From Myxococcota bacterium (GTDB taxonomy: Bacteria > Myxococcota_A > Bradymonadia > UBA7976 > UBA1532): a stretch of 64,000 nt of DNA. The DNA is taken from positions 1-64,000 of the forward strand of contig JAKLJY010000019.1 in assembly GCA_023150895.1 (NCBI GenBank). Direction: 5' to 3'. Under the pieces are notes generated by a model. The model saw nothing but the letters and a program-made list of their open reading frames with translations. It made no database searches and was not told the DNA's origin. The position numbers were made by a program, and so were the translations under genes. This document shows, one piece after another, positions 35,906 to 47,490 of the stretch (position 1 is its first letter; each line of letters opens with the position of its first letter).

Positions 35906-37063
35906 TTACTCCGAGACATCGCCACCGGTCGGCATCTGGCCGATGCGGAAAATGACGAATTCGGCCGGTTTCACCGGGCACATGCCGATCTCGCAGACGA
36001 GCTGGCCGGCGTCGATGACCTCCGGGGGGTTCGTCTCGGCGTCGCACTTGACGTAGAACGCCTGCTCGGGGGTGGCCCCGAAGAGGGCGCCGTCCCGCCA
36101 GATGCGCAACAGGAACGCGGAGATGTTGCGCGTGACGCGCTTCCACAGCGTCTCGTCGTTCGGCTCGAAGACCACCCACTGCGTGCCGCCCTCGATCGAG
36201 GCCTCGACCATGTTGAAGAGGCGGCGGACGTTGATGTAACGCCACTCGGGGTCGCTCGAGATGGTGCGGGCGCCCCAGACGCGGATGCCGCGACCGGTGA
36301 ACTCGCGGATGCAGTTGATCCCCTTGGGGTTGAGGATGTCCTGCTCGCCCTTGGTGACCTTGTACTTGAGGCCGAGCGCGCCGCGGACGATCTCGTTGGC
36401 GGGCGCCTTGTGGACGCCGCGCTCGGCGTCGGAGCGGGCGTAGATGCCGGCCATGTGACCCGAGGGCGGCACGAAGATGTTGCCCTTCTGGGGGTCGTAG
36501 ACCTCGATCCACGGGAAGTAGTAGGCGCCGTACTTGCTGTCGCGCGGCTTGGGCAGTTTGTCGACGCCGCCGTTCTCGATCGTCTCGGGGGCGTCGAGGA
36601 TGGCGAAGCGATAGCGCATCTTTTCGCAGTGCGTCAGCACGGCGTCCTGGATGGCGGGCTCGGTCTGGCCGGGGGCGACGACGATGTTGATCTCGTCGAC
36701 CTCCTCGAAGGCGTGCAGACCGGTGCGGGCGCCGGGGCCCTTGTCCTCACCGATGTAGAGCGCGGCCTTGCCGGCCTTGCCCTTGCCCTCGACCTCGGGG
36801 TCGCCCACGTTCAGCACGAAGCAGCGGGAGCCGCCATTGTTGAAGAACCCGTAGACGGCGTGCGCGAGCGTGCCCGCGTCCGCGAAGTCGCCGAAGTTCT
36901 TCGTGAAAGTGCTCCAGTTCGTGCAGAGGACGGGCTTGTTGACCGGGCCCTTCTTGCTCTCGCCGATGAAGCCGACCGTGCTCGTGCCGACCGCTTCGAT
37001 CGGCTTGCTCGCCCCGGGAACCTCTTCGACGTATACGCCTGGGGACAAGTACTCCGGCGCCAT
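35906..37063 (-). CDS. Main tail sheath protein
   Basis: A 385-residue contractile sheath protein. It opens with YLSPGVYVEEVPGASKPIE, has GTSTVGFIGESKKGP and GFFNNGGSRCFVLNVG in the N-terminal domain. The C-terminal core carries GINCIREFTGRGIRVWGART, SSDPEWRYINVRR and a last strand KPAEFVIFRIGQ that interlocks neighbouring subunits. An AAGGAG ribosome binding site 6 nt before the ATG is strong. This is the second gene of the locus and the likely major sheath. Confidence 0.97.
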   Translation of the reverse strand: MAPEYLSPGVYVEEVPGASKPIEAVGTSTVGFIGESKKGPVNKPVLCTNWSTFTKNFGDFADAGTLAHAVYGFFNNGGSRCFVLNVGDPEVEGKGKAGKAALYIGEDKGPGARTGLHAFEEVDEINIVVAPGQTEPAIQDAVLTHCEKMRYRFAILDAPETIENGGVDKLPKPRDSKYGAYYFPWIEVYDPQKGNIFVPPSGHMAGIYARSDAERGVHKAPANEIVRGALGLKYKVTKGEQDILNPKGINCIREFTGRGIRVWGARTISSDPEWRYINVRRLFNMVEASIEGGTQWVVFEPNDETLWKRVTRNISAFLLRIWRDGALFGATPEQAFYVKCDAETNPPEVIDAGQLVCEIGMCPVKPAEFVIFRIGQMPTGGDVSE

Positions 37064-37116
37064 GATCTACTCCTTCTTGATCAGTCGATCAGCGGTAACG
37101 CGGTCTTTGACTTGAC

Positions 37117-37173
37117 GTGCCGGCACTAAAGCCCGGCCGTCGGCACTTTGCAAGAATCTGCGTGAGGTTCTTG
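37117..37173 (-). other. Two hairpins between the terminator-cap and sheath genes
   Basis: One stem pairs GTGCCG (37117-37122) with CGGCAC (37141-37146); the other pairs CAAGAA (37151-37156) with TTCTTG (37168-37173). Neither is followed by a T-run. They fill half of the 114-bp spacer and could be an mRNA processing site or help set a separate sheath promoter. Confidence 0.4.
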
Positions 37174-37177
37174 CGCT

Positions 37178-37765
37178 TCACTGGTCTATCCGGATGCTCT
37201 TCGTGGCGACGCGCTGGAGGTCGGCCGAACGACGGGGCGAGTTCAGCATCAGGCGGCAGCGATAGGCCACCGACGGGCGGAGCTGTTCGCCGAAGCCGCG
37301 CCACAGCGACATGAGAAACTCGACGGAGACATCCTCGACGGGTCGCACCGAGATGCGCTCGTCCGGATCGAAGGCGTCGCCCTCGAGCAAGCTGCCCTCC
37401 AGCACCGGCGTGCCGAGGAGCGCGCGCATGGCCGCCCCCAGGAGTTCCTGCTGTTCGGCGTCTTCGTCGGCCCACGCGCTCACGAGATAGTCGAGGCCGA
37501 GGGGGACGGGGGGGTCCTGATAGAACTCGCGGATGTCGCCGGTGGCGTCGATGCGGGACACGAGCGTCGGGACGAGCTCGCGGCGCTCCGTGAGCACCGC
37601 GACCCGGTACAGGTAAAGGCCCAGGGCGGGCAGACGCGTGAACTTCTCGCGCAGTGGGGGGCCCGTGACCACCTGAATGGTGCGACCGAGCAGCGCGCGG
37701 ACCCCGTCCTCGAGGGCGGTCGAGAGGGACTCGGAGGTCTGCCGGAGGATTCGGTGCTGCGTCAA
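37178..37765 (-). CDS. DUF4255-type tail terminator/cap protein (Afp16-like)
   Basis: The start at TTG 37765 gives 195 residues. The frame is open from a TTG at 37810 that has no ribosome binding site. DUF4255 proteins begin close to a helical segment like LRQTSESLSTALEDGVRALL, which fits the shorter start. Other family features are LPALGLYLYRVAVL, a stretch of acidic residues, LGLDYLVSAWADEDAEQQELLG and a YRCRLML-like C-terminal strand. In AFP and PVC this protein caps the distal end of tube and sheath. It heads the operon. Confidence 0.87.
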   Translation of the reverse strand: MTQHRILRQTSESLSTALEDGVRALLGRTIQVVTGPPLREKFTRLPALGLYLYRVAVLTERRELVPTLVSRIDATGDIREFYQDPPVPLGLDYLVSAWADEDAEQQELLGAAMRALLGTPVLEGSLLEGDAFDPDERISVRPVEDVSVEFLMSLWRGFGEQLRPSVAYRCRLMLNSPRRSADLQRVATKSIRIDQ

Positions 37766-37945
37766 CCGCTCACCCGCTCTTCGCAAAACGTGTCGCCGGA
37801 GGTCCCGCAAAATAGAAAGAACTCGCGGCGACCGGCAACGGAATTCGCCCGGAGCCCGGCGGCGTTGGCCCGTCGACGACGAAAGAGATCGCAGACGCCC
37901 CTCGTGCGTCTGGAGCGTCGAGGGCCACCGTCGGTCGGCCCCAGG

Positions 37946-37974
37946 TTGACCTCGATGGCCGCCGATGCTAGGTC
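37946..37974 (+). promoter_or_regulatory. Putative sigma-70 promoter for the lipoprotein pair
   Basis: TTGACC (37946-37951), a 17-bp spacer, then TAGGTC (37969-37974). The -35 is good and the -10 is weak. It would start transcription near 37981, about 70 bp before the ATG at 38052. The 241 bp between the divergent loci otherwise shows no gene. A promoter for the injection operon must also lie here, but no good match was found on the minus strand. Confidence 0.45.
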
Positions 37975-38051
37975 TTTCGTCCCAAATGCTCGCCAGAACG
38001 CGCGTTCATTTTCGCCCGCTTTCCAAAGACCCCTGCCATCGAGGCAACGGC

Positions 38052-38900
38052 ATGAACCTGACCCGCACCCGGCTCGGTCTCTATCTCGCGAGTGCCCTGC
38101 TCTGGGCCTGCGGCGACGTGGAGATCAAGCCCGACTCGCGGTCCGGCGAGGACTTCGAGCGCGCCGGCGCCAGCCAGCTCTTCTTCGACAAGCTCACCGA
38201 CGACTACGTCGACGGCCCGAACGGCGACAACACCGACTGGAAGTTCTTCAAGGTCCCCGCCAAGGGGTTCCTCAAGGTCACGGTCTACTGGGATACCAAG
38301 GACGTCGACGCCACGGCCGAGATCCGCGACCGCTTCGGCGCCATCATCCAGAATTGGGTGCATTCCAAGGAGGTCGAGAAGGACGAGCAGGAGATGAAGG
38401 TCGAGCCCGGCACGCACTTCATCCGACTGCACGTCGACAAGAAGGCCTCGGTCTACACGATGGACGTGACGTTCCAGGCGTTCGATACGGACGCCTCGGA
38501 CGAGGCCATCCCCGAGGCCGTCGGCGGCGACGACCTGCTCGGCGAGCCCATCCCCGAAGCGATGCCCGCCGAACCGATTCCGGGCAAGCCCCGCCCGCGC
38601 CCGGCGGGCAAACCCGCGCCCCGCCCCGCCGCCGCGCCGGCGGGCGGCAGCGTCGAGGGCACCATCTTCCGAATCCTCGCGGGGCCCAACAACAAGGGCA
38701 GCATCGTGACGCTCAACGTGGGCGAGGAGAAGGGCATCCGCATCGGCAATCAGGGGCAGATCTGGTGCCCCGCCGGCGGCGCGCTGCCCGGCGGCACGAT
38801 CAACGTGACGAAGGTGAACGCCAAGTCGGCGACGGCCGTCACGGCGGTCTCGCCCCAGCAAATCGGCAACTGTCGCGATGTGAAGGTGAACGCGCAATGA
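38052..38900 (+). CDS. Predicted lipoprotein with Ala/Pro linker
   Basis: A 282-residue lipoprotein; the lipobox is LLWAC with the cysteine at C20. Residues 35-150 form a beta-rich domain with DYVDGPNGDNTDWKFFKV and LHVDKKASVYTMDVTF. A Pro/Ala-rich linker (about 165-210) leads to a C-terminal domain (GGSVEGTIFRILAG, GIRIGNQGQIWC). The next gene is a clear paralogue. It is divergent from the injection operon across a 240-bp region, with a putative promoter at 37946. Function is unknown, but its position suggests it may anchor to or serve the outer membrane near the particle. Confidence 0.85.
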   Translation: MNLTRTRLGLYLASALLWACGDVEIKPDSRSGEDFERAGASQLFFDKLTDDYVDGPNGDNTDWKFFKVPAKGFLKVTVYWDTKDVDATAEIRDRFGAIIQNWVHSKEVEKDEQEMKVEPGTHFIRLHVDKKASVYTMDVTFQAFDTDASDEAIPEAVGGDDLLGEPIPEAMPAEPIPGKPRPRPAGKPAPRPAAAPAGGSVEGTIFRILAGPNNKGSIVTLNVGEEKGIRIGNQGQIWCPAGGALPGGTINVTKVNAKSATAVTAVSPQQIGNCRDVKVNAQ

Positions 38901-39760
38901 AGTCCGCACGACCGTGCCCGGCCCGCCGTCGGGACGCCCTGTTGCTCGGCCTGCTGATCGCCGGTTGCGGCACGGTGCCGCCGAACCTCGACGCCTCGGA
39001 CGAAGGCGACAACGAGCGCGACCGCGCGCTGGCCGTGTTCATCGACCGCAGCGTCACCGACCGGCTCGACGGCGACAACGGCGACAACACCGACTGGAAG
39101 TACGTGGACGTGATCGAGCAGGGCAAGCTCAAGATCACCGTCAGCCTCGACCACCCCGAGAACATCGATCAGGGCGAGGTCGAGCTGACCGACGAGTTCG
39201 GCAGCCGAGTCGACCGCGCGGTCATCGAGCCGAATCAGCCCGTCTACGTCTTCAATCAGCAGATTCGCAAGCCCACGAAATTCTTCGTGAAGATCTTCGC
39301 CCGGCACGGAGGGACGCCCTACACGGTGGGGAGCGCGCTCGAGCTGCCGCCGCCTCCGCCGGAGCCGACGGTCGTCGCCGCCCCGGCGCCACCGCCCCCC
39401 CCGCCGATGGAGCCCGCGGTGCCCCGCGTCGGCCCGAAGAAGCCCGCGGTGGTCAAACCGGGCCCGCCGGCGCCGGCGCCGGCCACGGCCGCGCCGCCCC
39501 CGCCCCCGGCCGCCGCCAAGTTCGGCGGGCGCGTGATTCGAGTCATCCCCGCGGAGGACCAGAACTCGGTCACCATCTCCATCAAACTCGACGATGGGGC
39601 CGTCGTGGCGGTCGGCGACCGCGGCACGGTCTTCAAGAGTGGTGAGAGCATCGGCGATCTCCAGATCACCTCCGTGAGCGGCCGCAACGCGCAAGCCAAG
39701 GTGAACAAGCCGCCGCACCTCTTCAACGGTAGCCTGACGGTCCAGATCCGGGGGCGCTGA
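38897..39760 (+). CDS. Paralogous lipoprotein with Pro-rich linker
   Basis: A 287-residue lipoprotein, lipobox LIAGC with cysteine C24. It shares the VTDRLDGDNGDNTDWKYVDV core with the upstream gene, and a Pro-rich linker from about residue 150 to 215. Its C-terminal domain (GGRVIRVIPAEDQNSVTISIKL, GDRGTVFKSGE) again follows the pattern of the first. Start and stop overlap the neighbour by 4 bp (ATGA), so the two are translationally coupled. Confidence 0.85.
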   Translation: MKSARPCPARRRDALLLGLLIAGCGTVPPNLDASDEGDNERDRALAVFIDRSVTDRLDGDNGDNTDWKYVDVIEQGKLKITVSLDHPENIDQGEVELTDEFGSRVDRAVIEPNQPVYVFNQQIRKPTKFFVKIFARHGGTPYTVGSALELPPPPPEPTVVAAPAPPPPPPMEPAVPRVGPKKPAVVKPGPPAPAPATAAPPPPPAAAKFGGRVIRVIPAEDQNSVTISIKLDDGAVVAVGDRGTVFKSGESIGDLQITSVSGRNAQAKVNKPPHLFNGSLTVQIRGR

Positions 39761-39768
39761 GCGCATCC

Positions 39769-40716
39769 GTGACGGCGCCGGAGGCCGGCTGGCACCTCAT
39801 CGTCGATCCGGCCTGTGAAGGGTGGCGGCTCGACCGCTTCCTGGCGCTGCGCCTCACGCGGGTCTCACGGGCCCGGGCGGCGCGGCTGGCGGTCTTCGAC
39901 GAGGACGACCCCGAACGCGGGCCGCTGAAGAAGAGCATGCCCGTGCGCAAGGGTCAGCGCCTCTTCGCCCGTCGACCACTGCCGGACGCCGGGGCAGACG
40001 CGGCGCTCGACCCGCCGACGGTGCTCCACGAAGACGACGAGCTCATCGTCATCGACAAACCGCCCGGGTGGGCCGCGCATCCGACCGCGAGCCGTCACGC
40101 CGCGACGCTGACGACCTGGCTGCGTCGTTCCGGATTCGGCGAGACGGCGGAGCCCCTCCACCGACTCGACGTCGAGACGTCGGGTCTGCTGGCCGTCGCC
40201 CGGACGACGGCCGCGGCTCGACACTACAAGGGCGTCCTCGCCGAGCGCTCCTTCGAGAAGTCGTATCTGGCGGTCGTCACCGGGACTCCGACCGCGCCCG
40301 TGTTCACCCTCGACACGCCCCTCGGATTCGACGCGTCGAGCGCGGTTCGGCTCAAGATGGGGGTGGGTGACCTGCCGAGTCAGACCCGCTGCCGGGTTCT
40401 CTGGAACGGGACGGGCCGGGCGGTCGTCGAGGCCGCCCCCGTGACCGGGCGGCAGCACCAGATCCGGGTCCACCTGGCGATGGCCGGGCTCCCGATCGTG
40501 GGCGACAAGCTGTACGGGCCCGATGAAGGCCTGTTCCTCGCGTCGCTCGACCGCGCACTGGAGCCGGACGAGCTCACTCGCCTCGGGCATGTTCGCCATG
40601 GGCTGCACGCCTGGCGCCTGGTGATTCCGCGGGCGCCGGATCGCATGGACACCTTCGAGGCGCCCTGGCCCGCCGATCTGGCCGCGCTCGTGCCCGGGTT
40701 TCGACCGCCGGCGTGA
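39769..40716 (+). CDS. RluA-family pseudouridine synthase
   Basis: A 315-residue enzyme that converts uridine to pseudouridine in rRNA or tRNA. The catalytic aspartate lies in HRLDVETSGLL (about 140-150). Other family elements are LIVIDKPPGWAAHPT, YLAVVTGTP, the GRQHQIRVHLAMAGLPIVGD segment and a LHAWRLVIP C-terminus. The start is a GTG 8 bp after the lipoprotein stop. No S4 domain is obvious at the N-terminus. The exact target base cannot be assigned. The gene converges with the TPR gene without any gap or terminator. Confidence 0.94.
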   Translation: MTAPEAGWHLIVDPACEGWRLDRFLALRLTRVSRARAARLAVFDEDDPERGPLKKSMPVRKGQRLFARRPLPDAGADAALDPPTVLHEDDELIVIDKPPGWAAHPTASRHAATLTTWLRRSGFGETAEPLHRLDVETSGLLAVARTTAAARHYKGVLAERSFEKSYLAVVTGTPTAPVFTLDTPLGFDASSAVRLKMGVGDLPSQTRCRVLWNGTGRAVVEAAPVTGRQHQIRVHLAMAGLPIVGDKLYGPDEGLFLASLDRALEPDELTRLGHVRHGLHAWRLVIPRAPDRMDTFEAPWPADLAALVPGFRPPA

Positions 40717-42039
40717 TCACTCCGGCAGCGCGGGCGCCTCCGGCGCGTCGGTCGGGACCTCGCTGGCGTTCTGCGGCGCCTCGGGCGCGGCCGGCTGCTC
40801 CATGTCCTCCATGGCCTGCAGCATCATCATGCGGCGCTTGAGCTTCTCACGCTCCGCCCGCTCCTTGTCTTCCTGCTTCTTCTTGGCGGCCTCGGCGGCC
40901 TTGTTCATTTCGGCCTTCTTCTGGCCGTTCTTCTCCGCCTCGTCGTCCTCGAACTTGGCGACCTCGGGCGAGCCGACGACGATGATGATGTCGTACTCGC
41001 TCGGCCAGTGAATGGGGCGCTTGTGGACCATGCCGAGCTTGAGCTGCCGGCGGAGATCCTCGCCCTGATCCTCGTAGCCGGCCTTGGTGTAGACGTAGGT
41101 GTTGTGGCGCGGGTTGCGGTCGATGCCGATGTTGGCGACGGGTTGGCCGATCTCGGTGAGGCGCTTGACGTGGGCGTCGACCTTGGCCTTGGCCGCGTCA
41201 CCGCCCGCGCTGAGGATCTGCACGACGGCCGTGCCGGTGAGGTCCTTGAACGTGGCGACCCCGCGCAGGGCCTTGAACTCGGGGTCCTGCGCCGCCCGGC
41301 GCACGAGGGGCCGAGCCTCGTCGCTGTTGAGGGCCTTCAGGCTCCGGAGGTAGTCGATGGCCATGTCCTTCTTGCCGAGGCGAGCGTAGGTCATCGCCGT
41401 GAGATACAAGGGCGGCGCGTAGGTGGGATCGGCGTCGCAGGCCTCGAGATAGGCCGTGAGGGCCTCCATCGTCTGCCCCGACTTGAAGTGCGCGTTGCCC
41501 CGCTGCACGTGGAGGCGGGCTTCCTTCCGGCTCGGAGCGCGTGCGGCCTCGACGGGCGCCGCCTCGGCCATCGCTTCCGCCTCGGCCTCGGCCTCGACCT
41601 CGGCGCGGGCCGTCTTCAGGCTCTTGCCGACGCGCTTCTCTTCGGGCGCCTGGATCACCGGCGCAATTTCGGGGGCGGGCGCGGCCTTGGGCACGGCGAC
41701 GCTCTTCTCGCGCAGCTTCGCCGGGCGCAGGCCGAGCCGCTTCAGGGCGGAGAGCGCCATCACGGCGTCCCGCTCGGTGCCCTCCTGATAGAGCTTCTCG
41801 AAGGCCTCCTGCACGATGGTGCGCTGGTTGTCGTCGACCTTCGTGATGTCGCGGTACATCTCCCAGCGCATCGTGCAGTCGCGCAGTCGATCGAGCGACT
41901 CGGTGCGCCACTGCTCGAACGTCTCCTCGCAGTCGCCCTTCTCCTTCTGCCACTTGTCGGCCCACGCAGGGCCGACGCCGAGGACGACGAGGCAGAGTGC
42001 GACCGCGACGCGGCTCCATGTGGTGACGGGCAACTTCAT
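40717..42039 (-). CDS. Exported TPR protein with Lys/Glu-rich coiled-coil
   Basis: A 440-residue protein with a signal peptide (VAVALCLVVLGVGPAWADK). The middle has an Ala/Glu coiled segment (EVEAEAEAEAMAEA, about 150) and two TPR motifs (RLHVQRGNAHFKSGQTMEALTAYLEACDADP and YAPPLYLTAMTYARLGKKDMAIDYLRSLKALN). A LytR-C-like stretch follows (VVQILSAGGDAAKAKVDAHVKR ... GIDRNPRHNTYVY). The C-terminus is Lys/Glu-rich. A periplasmic scaffold role is likely; the exact role is unknown. Confidence 0.85.
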   Translation of the reverse strand: MKLPVTTWSRVAVALCLVVLGVGPAWADKWQKEKGDCEETFEQWRTESLDRLRDCTMRWEMYRDITKVDDNQRTIVQEAFEKLYQEGTERDAVMALSALKRLGLRPAKLREKSVAVPKAAPAPEIAPVIQAPEEKRVGKSLKTARAEVEAEAEAEAMAEAAPVEAARAPSRKEARLHVQRGNAHFKSGQTMEALTAYLEACDADPTYAPPLYLTAMTYARLGKKDMAIDYLRSLKALNSDEARPLVRRAAQDPEFKALRGVATFKDLTGTAVVQILSAGGDAAKAKVDAHVKRLTEIGQPVANIGIDRNPRHNTYVYTKAGYEDQGEDLRRQLKLGMVHKRPIHWPSEYDIIIVVGSPEVAKFEDDEAEKNGQKKAEMNKAAEAAKKKQEDKERAEREKLKRRMMMLQAMEDMEQPAAPEAPQNASEVPTDAPEAPALPE

Positions 42040-42125
42040 TTCCTACCCCCGAGGGTCGACAGCCGGGACTGCCGAGAAGGTCCTTCAAAGCGCGGGCCCG
42101 GGTCAAGGATAGCCCGGCGCCCCGA

Positions 42126-42154
42126 TTGACACTCTGTAAACGAACGGCTAGCGT
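42126..42154 (+). promoter_or_regulatory. Putative sigma-70 promoter for the kdsB-ptsI chain
   Basis: TTGACA (42126-42131), a 17-bp spacer, and TAGCGT (42149-42154). The start site would be near 42161, about 30 bp before the kdsB ATG. It is the only good match in the 154-bp divergent region and would drive the whole sixteen-gene chain. Confidence 0.55.
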
Positions 42155-42165
42155 CCGCGGCCTGA

Positions 42166-45361
<3,196 letters not shown>

Positions 45362-45365
<4 letters not shown>

Positions 45366-46222
45366 CGGAGACGACGACGCGAGCGGCCGGTGCCGGACGC
45401 CGTCTGCGGACGCTGACCCGTCCGGCGCGGCATGCCCTGGCGTATGTCGCGCTCCGGGGTCTGGCGTTCGTGTCGAGCCGCCTCCCGCTGCCCATTGCGG
45501 CGGGACTCGGCGCGGCGCTCGGGCGCGTCGTCGGCTGGCTGGCCTGGCGGTCGCGGGCCGCGGTGCGTCGCGGGCTCGTCGCCGTCGATCGGACCGACGG
45601 CATCGATGCCCACTTCGCCGATCTCGGACGCCGTTTCGCGGAGCTCGTCGCCGCCCGTGCCGCCCGGCGGCTCTTCGAGGTGCCGGAGGCCCTGCGCGTG
45701 AGGCTCTCGGCCGGCCCGACGGTCGTCCTCACGGCCCACTACGGCCATTGGGAGCTGCTCGGCGCGGCCCTGGCGGCGGCGGGGGTCGAGGTCCACAGCG
45801 TGGCCGCCCGCGCCGGTCGAGGCCCGCTCCACCGCTGGCTCGCTCGCCACCGGGCGGCCACGGGCGTCACGGTCCATCCCCCGGGCGGCGGCGCGCGCAC
45901 CACGCTGGAGCGGCTCGCGGGCGGTCATCCGGTCGCCCTCTTCTTCGATCTCGACACGCGGGAGAAGGCCAGGACGATGACGTTTCTGGGCCGCCCGACC
46001 CGCTTCTCGCGAACGGCCGAGCGACTGATCGCGCGGTCCGGGGCGCGCGCGATCCGGCTCTGGTCCGCGCGGGGCGCCGACGGCCGGTACCGAGTCGAGT
46101 GGGGAGAACTCACGGGCCCGGATCCGCTCGCCGAGGCGGTCGCCGCCCTCGAGACGGCCGTGCGTGCCGATCCGGTGCAATGGGTGTGGTTGGTCGACCG
46201 GTGGCCGCCATCGGCGCGATGA
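45362..46222 (+). CDS. LpxL/HtrB-like lipid A acyltransferase
   Basis: A 286-residue membrane-associated protein of the lysophospholipid acyltransferase group. The catalytic H-x4-E motif is present as AHYGHWELLG (near residue 122). A hydrophobic N-terminal anchor (ALAYVALRGLAFVSSRLPLPIAAGLGAALG) and the later FFDLDTREKARTMTFLGRP segment are typical. It should add a secondary acyl chain to Kdo-lipid A. It starts with GTG overlapping kdsA by 4 bp. Which acyl position it fills cannot be told. Confidence 0.88.
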
Positions 46223-46238
46223 TGTAGCGTGCGCCGCC

Positions 46239-46763
46239 ATGCGCCGTCCCCTGTGCCTCTCTGCGTTCCTGACCGTCGTGGTGCCCACGCTCGGCGTCCT
46301 GTCGTGCCCCGGCGCGTCCCGGGCGGAGGTGACGCCGATCGAGGTCGAGGCCGCGCGCATGGAGTTCGACCGCAAGGCCGGCGTGGCGCGTTTCGAAGGC
46401 GAGGTCCGCGTCCGGCAAGCCGATCTCGAGCTCCGCTGCGCCCGCCTGACCGCGACCTACTCGAAAGCCGGCGAGGTGCGCACCCTCGAGATCGAAGGCG
46501 GGCTCACGGTGACCCTCGATGCACAGGCCGGCCTGACGGCCCGCGCGGCACGCGCCACCCTGGACCGAGCGACCGGCGAACTGAAACTCTCCGGGGAGCC
46601 GGAGGTCGTGCGCGGCAAGGATCGCCTGCGCGGCGAGCACATCGTGCTGTTCACCGAGACGGGTCGCATCGTGGTCGAAGGCGCGCGCGGGGTGGTCCAC
46701 CTGCCGAGGCTGCGGCCAACGCTGCCCGGCTTGCCGCCGTCCGCCGCCACCCGTGCGCCCTGA
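46239..46763 (+). CDS. lptA: LPS transport periplasmic protein LptA
   Basis: A 174-residue exported protein; the ATG at 46239 opens with a signal peptide (LCLSAFLTVVVPTLGVLS). The OstA-type beta-jellyroll repeat is visible in VEAARMEFDRKAGVARFEGEV and LRGEHIVLFTETGRIVVEG. It bridges LPS from the inner-membrane LptBFGC complex to LptD. LptB follows with an 11-bp overlap. Confidence 0.9.
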   Translation: MRRPLCLSAFLTVVVPTLGVLSCPGASRAEVTPIEVEAARMEFDRKAGVARFEGEVRVRQADLELRCARLTATYSKAGEVRTLEIEGGLTVTLDAQAGLTARAARATLDRATGELKLSGEPEVVRGKDRLRGEHIVLFTETGRIVVEGARGVVHLPRLRPTLPGLPPSAATRAP

Positions 46764-47481
46764 CCGCCTCGAGGCGCGCGGACTGCGCCGCCGGTTCGGC
46801 GACCGGGTGGTCGTGGACGCGCTCGATCTCGACCTCCGCACGGGCGAGATCGTCGGTTTGCTCGGGCCGAACGGCGCGGGCAAGACGACGACGTTCCGGA
46901 TGCTCGCGGGCCTGCTCGCGCCGCACGGTGGCGACGTCCGGCTCGGGGAGACCGACGTGACGCGGTGGCCTTTGTGGCGCCGCGCGCGGGCCGGTCTCGG
47001 GTACCTGCCGCAGGAGCCCTCGATCTTCCGTCGCCTGACCGTGGCCGAGAACGTCGCGGTGGCGTTGAGGGCGGCGGGGCGGGCCGTGGACCCCGGCCCG
47101 CTGCTGGCGACGTTCGGCCTTTCGGACCTCGCGGGCGCGAAGGGCGAGCGCCTCAGCGGCGGTGAGCGTCGTCGGGTCGAGCTCGTTCGGGCGCTCGCGG
47201 CGGACCCGCGACTTCTGCTCTGCGACGAGCCGTTCTCGGGTCTCGACCCCCGCGCGTCGGGGCAGATGGCCGCTCACCTCCGCACGCTGGCCGCCGAGGG
47301 CGTCGGCGTCCTCCTGACCGATCACGACGTCGGGCAGACCTTGGAGGTCTGCGACCGTCTGTATATAGTGGCGGCCGGCACGGTCCTCCTGCACGGCAGG
47401 CCCGCCGAGATTGCGGCGGACGCCCGGGCCCGGAGCCTGTACCTGGGAGACCGCTTCCCCATGCCCGCCCGCCATCCCTGA
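46753..47481 (+). CDS. lptB: LPS export ABC ATPase LptB
   Basis: A 242-residue ATPase from a GTG start. Walker A is GPNGAGKTTTF, signature LSGGERRRVELVRAL, Walker B LLCDEPFSGLDP and the H-loop LLTDHDVGQTL. It powers LPS extraction with LptF and LptG, which are not in the window. The lptA-lptB-rpoN-ptsN order is widespread in proteobacteria. Confidence 0.96.
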   Translation: MRPDRLEARGLRRRFGDRVVVDALDLDLRTGEIVGLLGPNGAGKTTTFRMLAGLLAPHGGDVRLGETDVTRWPLWRRARAGLGYLPQEPSIFRRLTVAENVAVALRAAGRAVDPGPLLATFGLSDLAGAKGERLSGGERRRVELVRALAADPRLLLCDEPFSGLDPRASGQMAAHLRTLAAEGVGVLLTDHDVGQTLEVCDRLYIVAAGTVLLHGRPAEIAADARARSLYLGDRFPMPARHP

Positions 47482-47490
47482 AGGTCGAAC

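Noticed and set aside
37089-37160. Sigma-54 promoter near GGCAC...TTGC before the sheath gene
   Set aside because: The GG-to-GC distance is 13 or 5 bp in the candidates, not 10, and the orientation does not fit the operon.
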